Source: Fimenecus sp036652055
Lineage (GTDB): Bacteria; Bacillota; Clostridia; Oscillospirales; Acutalibacteraceae
Length of the DNA stretch: 19,550 nucleotides
Assembly: GCA_036652055.1 (NCBI GenBank)
Contig: JAVVWP010000031.1
Span: 1 to 19,550, forward strand
Reading direction: 5' to 3'
Of this stretch, positions 16,414-19,550 are shown one piece after another (positions within the stretch are counted from its first letter, which is position 1; the number at the start of each line of letters is the position of its first letter). Under the pieces are notes generated by a model that saw nothing but the letters and a program-made list of their open reading frames with translations, was not told the DNA's origin and made no database searches. Made by a program: the position numbers and the translations under genes.

Positions 16414-17505
16414 TTATTTAAGCAAGGTGTTGCTGTTTAAAAAAGAAGTATTATAAAGAAACAATACATCTTGGCTTTTAAATTCAATATATTTTGGCAG
16501 CTCTGAAGTTTTAATATATCTCAAATCTACCAGTGTTATTTTTGAATAATAATCAGTTAAAAGTGGTGCAAGTGAGCTTGAAAAAGAATCTCTGAAAATT
16601 ATAAGCTCACGGTCAGTTTTAGCCCTTTCATTTTTTATTTCAATTAATGACTGCGCTCCTGATAAAAAAACCTCATAACCGTCTATTGTGCTTAACTTTT
16701 CGGGACTATAAACCTTAAACTCTTCTTTTGTTGCAGGGTTTATTGCTGTCATTTTGTCAAGATTTTCATTTGTCAAATAAGATATTTCATCAGGTTTCAT
16801 TTTTAATGCCGCTTGCCCATAATACACGCCATAAAATGGCTCTAATGTTTTTGTTTGCAAGCTATCAATGCTTGATTTTGGTACATTCATTCCATTTGTT
16901 AAACGAGTTAAAACTTCGTTTATTTCTGTTTGTTTCCAATGTGTATCGGTTTTATAATAGCTTTCTAAGGTTAATGCGTCAAATATATCAATGTATTTTG
17001 CATTTTTGACATTCTCATTCATTAGTGACACGAGCTTTTTATAGTCAAGCGTCGGATAATTATTGTTTTCAGCTAAAAAATAGTTTTTGTCAGGAATGAT
17101 TGAATAGTAGACATTCATTCCACCAAGATAGAGGCTGTTTACCTCGTTTATTTTGTCAGCACAATATAAAACTTGCTTGTCTTTTAGAGGATATTCAATT
17201 TTGCTTAAATAGTCCCCTACCCTATATATGTCATTGTTATCTTTTTTTAAAAGGATATTATAATCAAAGAACGCTTTGACTTTTCTAAGTGGCTCTCTGA
17301 ATGCAGTTTGGTCAAGCATATATTTTTCAAAATCAGTTGAAAACTTTGATGAAAATATTGAGGTTTTAGTCACATCTGAAAACTGCGAAAGCGGACGGCG
17401 TTCTGAAAAAGATATTTCCTTATCGCTCAGTGCAAACCCTGTAATACAAATGGTTGATATGATTAAAAGGAATACTACTATTGTTGAAATGTATTTAATT
17501 TTCAT
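16414..17505 (-). CDS. DHHW-family (AlgJ/AlgX-like) extracytoplasmic protein
   Basis: This is a membrane-anchored partner of an MBOAT acyltransferase, probably transferring acetyl groups onto a surface polymer outside the membrane. From the ATG at 17505 it is 363 aa and starts with a signal-anchor (MKIKYIS, then about 20 hydrophobic residues). FSERRPL follows at about 33-39, typical of the family. The signature DTHW is at about 187-190, and a RDSFSSSL segment at about 305-312 is the likely SGNH-type nucleophile serine. The frame reaches back to 17568, overlapping the MBOAT gene, but that would put a hydrophilic tail before the signal sequence; AAGGA lies 13 bases before 17505, a long spacing, so the start is slightly uncertain. 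The gap to the MBOAT gene is 22 bases. Confidence 0.85.
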   Translation of the reverse strand: MKIKYISTIVVFLLIISTICITGFALSDKEISFSERRPLSQFSDVTKTSIFSSKFSTDFEKYMLDQTAFREPLRKVKAFFDYNILLKKDNNDIYRVGDYLSKIEYPLKDKQVLYCADKINEVNSLYLGGMNVYYSIIPDKNYFLAENNNYPTLDYKKLVSLMNENVKNAKYIDIFDALTLESYYKTDTHWKQTEINEVLTRLTNGMNVPKSSIDSLQTKTLEPFYGVYYGQAALKMKPDEISYLTNENLDKMTAINPATKEEFKVYSPEKLSTIDGYEVFLSGAQSLIEIKNERAKTDRELIIFRDSFSSSLAPLLTDYYSKITLVDLRYIKTSELPKYIEFKSQDVLFLYNTSFLNSNTLLK

Positions 17506-17527
17506 ACTTTTTAAGCGTTCCTTTCGA

Positions 17528-18919
17528 TTAAAATCTAAAGTATAAGAATGGATTGAATGAGCCATCAACTAAATATCCTGTAACTATTATAAGAAGTATT
17601 CCTATCGTGAGTGGTTGCAAAACGAGCATTATTTTTTTGCTACTTACCCTTTCAAAAAGCTTTTTCATAATCGGCGTCGACGCTAAAAATGCCACTGCAA
17701 AAATTAGCAAATAACTTTTTAGATAGTAAAGGGTTATATTGTTTAAAAATGGTATTTGTAAAAATCCAAACATTCCGCCTAAATCAGTAAAGATTTCAGA
17801 GGTTGTCCCTGCATTAAATATTACAAATCCTATTAAAGTGATTAAGGAAACATAGATATGCCCTGCAAACGAGCCTGCTTTTTTAAGGAATTTTCCCATA
17901 AACAGTTTTTCAAATACAAGCAAAACTCCATACATTACGCCCCAGATAACGAAATTCCACGAAGCACCATGCCAAAGACCTGTTAAAAACCATACAATTA
18001 AAATATTGAAAAGCCAACGGAATTTTGACACACGATTACCGCCCAGAGGAATATAAACATAATCTCTGAACCACCCAGAAAGCGTCATATGCCACCGACG
18101 CCAAAAATCTGTAATTGAGGTTGATATATATGGATAGTTGAAGTTCTCGGGAAATGAAAATCCAAACATATGCCCAAGACCGATTGCCATATCACTATAA
18201 CCTGAAAAGTCAAAATAAATCTGGAACGAAAATGCAAAGGCATACATCCAATAAAACAGTACGCTTTTTTCATTGTTTTCTCTGAAAATTATACATAACT
18301 CTCCGAGGACATTTGCTATAAGAACTTTTTTAGAAAGCCCAATAACAAAGCGGCTTATACCATCTGAAAAATCCTTTATTGTGATTTTTCTGTCGTGAAG
18401 CTCATTTGCAATGTCACTGTAACGCACTATCGGCCCTGCTATTAGCTGTGGGAAAAGGCAGACAAAGGTTGAAAATGAAAAGATGTTCTTTTCTGCGTGA
18501 ACATCTCCTCTATAAACATCAATTGTATAGCTCATAGTTTGGAAGGTGAAAAAACTTATTCCAATAGGAAGTGGAAGGTTTGTAAGCGGAATTGAAAGCC
18601 CAAATATTTCATTGATAGTTATTATTACAAAATCAGAATATTTGAATATTCCAAGCATCAAAAGGTTGATAATTATAGATGATACAAGTGCCACTTTTGC
18701 ATTTTTTGTATCTCTATGTTTTTCAATGTAAAGACTATGAAGATAGTCAGAAACAGATGATAATATCAATAGAATTGAGTATTTTGGTTCACCTGAAAAA
18801 TAAAAGAGCAAGCTAAAAACTAAAAGGATATGATTTCTGAATTTCTTTGGTGTTATAAAATATGCAATTAGAATTGCTGGAATAAATATATATATGAATG
18901 TGACGCTTGAAAAAAGCAT
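17528..18919 (-). CDS. MBOAT family O-acyltransferase (AlgI/DltB-like)
   Basis: This polytopic membrane enzyme of the AlgI/DltB/PatA group moves acyl groups, usually acetyl, across the membrane for O-acylation of exopolysaccharide, peptidoglycan or teichoic acid. From the ATG at 18919 it is 463 aa with many hydrophobic segments. Signatures are FSGYSDMAIGLG near 238-249, FWRRWHMTLSGWFRDYVYIP near 272-291, PLGGNR, and LTGLWHGASWNFVIWG near 312-327, which includes the invariant histidine. MLFSSVTFIYIFIP is the family's usual N-terminus; the frame is open nine codons further up to a TTG, and neither start has a recognisable ribosome binding site. Pairing with the DHHW gene downstream supports polysaccharide O-acetylation, not D-alanylation (no dltA, dltC or dltD here). 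The acceptor polymer is unknown. Confidence 0.92.
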   Translation of the reverse strand: MLFSSVTFIYIFIPAILIAYFITPKKFRNHILLVFSLLFYFSGEPKYSILLILSSVSDYLHSLYIEKHRDTKNAKVALVSSIIINLLMLGIFKYSDFVIITINEIFGLSIPLTNLPLPIGISFFTFQTMSYTIDVYRGDVHAEKNIFSFSTFVCLFPQLIAGPIVRYSDIANELHDRKITIKDFSDGISRFVIGLSKKVLIANVLGELCIIFRENNEKSVLFYWMYAFAFSFQIYFDFSGYSDMAIGLGHMFGFSFPENFNYPYISTSITDFWRRWHMTLSGWFRDYVYIPLGGNRVSKFRWLFNILIVWFLTGLWHGASWNFVIWGVMYGVLLVFEKLFMGKFLKKAGSFAGHIYVSLITLIGFVIFNAGTTSEIFTDLGGMFGFLQIPFLNNITLYYLKSYLLIFAVAFLASTPIMKKLFERVSSKKIMLVLQPLTIGILLIIVTGYLVDGSFNPFLYFRF

Positions 18920-18934
18920 AAATAAGCCATACGG

Positions 18935-18968
18935 AAAAAAGCACAAAGTAAGCGGGAAATCCCCTCAC
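18935..18968 (-). terminator. Possible terminator between the DUF3298-type gene and the MBOAT gene
   Basis: In the minus-strand transcript GTGAG plus GGG pairs with CCC plus CTTAC with one bulged G, loop ATTT, followed by TTT, four bases, then TTTTTT (18935-18940). It starts 32 bases after the upstream stop. The interrupted U-tract and the lack of a visible promoter for the MBOAT gene leave termination uncertain. Confidence 0.4.
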
Positions 18969-19000
18969 GCTGCCCCAAAACCGCAACCTTTCTTTTATTT

Positions 19001-19550
19001 TTACTTGTTAATTACAAATTCAGGCTGCCCTGCGGCACCTGCTGCTATTTCGTATTTATCGAAAACAACTACTATTGATTTTCCGTCTTCACCAATATAG
19101 AACTTTGTGTTTTCACTTATTATATTTTCAATATCAATATCATCAAAATAAAGGCTGCGTTTAGAGTCATAATCCATCTCGCTAATCTGTTTTTTGATTT
19201 CATCAGCAACTTTTTTTTGATAATCGCTACCTATCAGCGAACGAAGTGTTAATAATTTTCCACTCTCTATATCAATGTTGAAAAAGTGGCTCGTCGCATA
19301 GCCTGATGCCAAGGTTTCGTATTTGTAAATCTTAAATGAAACATCTTTTTCGCTCATATATTTGATTTCATAATCTATTACAATTTCTAAAGGAGTGTAT
19401 TCCGATGGCTTTCCACCTGTTTCTAAGTAAGCGTTATAATATTCTTCTGCACGAGCCTCAGCATCAGCTTTTTCTTCATTAATTAGCCTCATAACCTCCA
19501 AATTAACGCACTTTTCTAAATCGGATTTTCCGTCAATTTCGATGTTTGGG
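19001..19550 (-). CDS. DUF3298/DUF4163 (RsiV-like) domain protein, C-terminal part (cut by window edge)
   Basis: The last 182 residues are visible and the frame is open to base 19550, so the true start lies outside the window. The sequence IEIDGKSDLEKCVNLEVMRL at the edge, the long acidic helix after it, FNIDIESGKLLTLRSLI, and the ending VVFDKYEIAAGAAGQPEFVI are characteristic of DUF4163-DUF3298 proteins such as the extracellular part of the anti-sigma factor RsiV. Many members are secreted or membrane-anchored. The RsiV subgroup binds lysozyme, but no inhibitory anti-sigma segment can be seen here, so I do not assign that role. TTG at 19501 opens the longest ATG/GTG/TTG-initiated frame but lies inside the domain and is not the start. 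The gene ends 81 bases before the MBOAT start. Confidence 0.8.
   Translation of the reverse strand, partial: PNIEIDGKSDLEKCVNLEVMRLINEEKADAEARAEEYYNAYLETGGKPSEYTPLEIVIDYEIKYMSEKDVSFKIYKYETLASGYATSHFFNIDIESGKLLTLRSLIGSDYQKKVADEIKKQISEMDYDSKRSLYFDDIDIENIISENTKFYIGEDGKSIVVVFDKYEIAAGAAGQPEFVINK

Noticed and set aside
18085..18273. 62-codon minus-strand frame inside the MBOAT gene
   Set aside because: It lies out of frame within strongly conserved MBOAT coding sequence and has no recognisable features.
19001..19501. A complete 166-aa gene starting at 19501
   Set aside because: The start would be a TTG in the middle of the DUF4163-DUF3298 module. The frame continues without a stop to base 19550, so the gene is truncated by the window, not short.
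1..19550. CRISPR array, tRNA or rRNA genes, insertion sequence, riboswitch, or a novel defence or toxin system
   Set aside because: No regularly spaced repeats, cloverleaf-like sequence, transposase frame, conserved leader structure or defence-type domain was seen. All sizeable genes belong to known families.

Overview
The window looks like a chromosomal segment of a low-GC, Gram-positive anaerobe of the class Clostridia (a gut Oscillospirales/Lachnospirales-type organism is my guess). The basis is AT-rich intergenic DNA, strong AGGAGG-type ribosome binding sites, AddA/AddB instead of RecBCD, a short 365-residue primary sigma factor, the Gram-positive class of GalT, and a dgt-dnaG-rpoD order common in clostridia. 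Every gene I accept lies on the minus strand, so the biological reading order runs from 19550 down to 1.

In that order: (i) 19550-15618 holds the end of a DUF3298-type protein, then an MBOAT O-acyltransferase, a DHHW/AlgJ-like extracytoplasmic protein and a flavodoxin/ferredoxin (EFR1-type) protein. The middle pair is the usual apparatus for O-acetylating a cell-surface polymer. (ii) 15589-12503 holds two single-gene units, a cytoplasmic GH29 alpha-L-fucosidase and a class II galactose-1-phosphate uridylyltransferase. Each has its own sigma-A-like promoter and terminator, and together they suggest use of fucosylated, galactose-containing glycans. (iii) 12373-5457 is the addB-addA double-strand-break repair operon, with an 8-nt overlap, a clear promoter, and a GC-rich palindrome upstream. 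(iv) 5358-351 runs rpmE (L31), terminator, yigZ-like gene, dgt-like gene, dnaG, rpoD, terminator. This resembles the classical macromolecular synthesis operon (ribosomal protein, terminator, primase, sigma factor) with L31 in place of S21. (v) 211-1 is the start of an XRE-family repressor, cut by the window edge and AT-rich in codon use, which may mark the border of an accessory region.

I corrected several starts downstream of the longest open frame (rpoD, yigZ, addB, galT, fucosidase, DHHW protein, MBOAT) using ribosome binding sites, promoters and family N-termini. No gap without a gene exceeds 300 bases. I see no tRNA, rRNA, CRISPR array, insertion sequence or riboswitch. Most of the window is ordinary housekeeping sequence and I do not see a new multi-gene system. 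The points worth a second look are regulatory: repeats in promoter regions, two GC-rich hairpin blocks, and the terminator inside the L31-to-sigma cluster.
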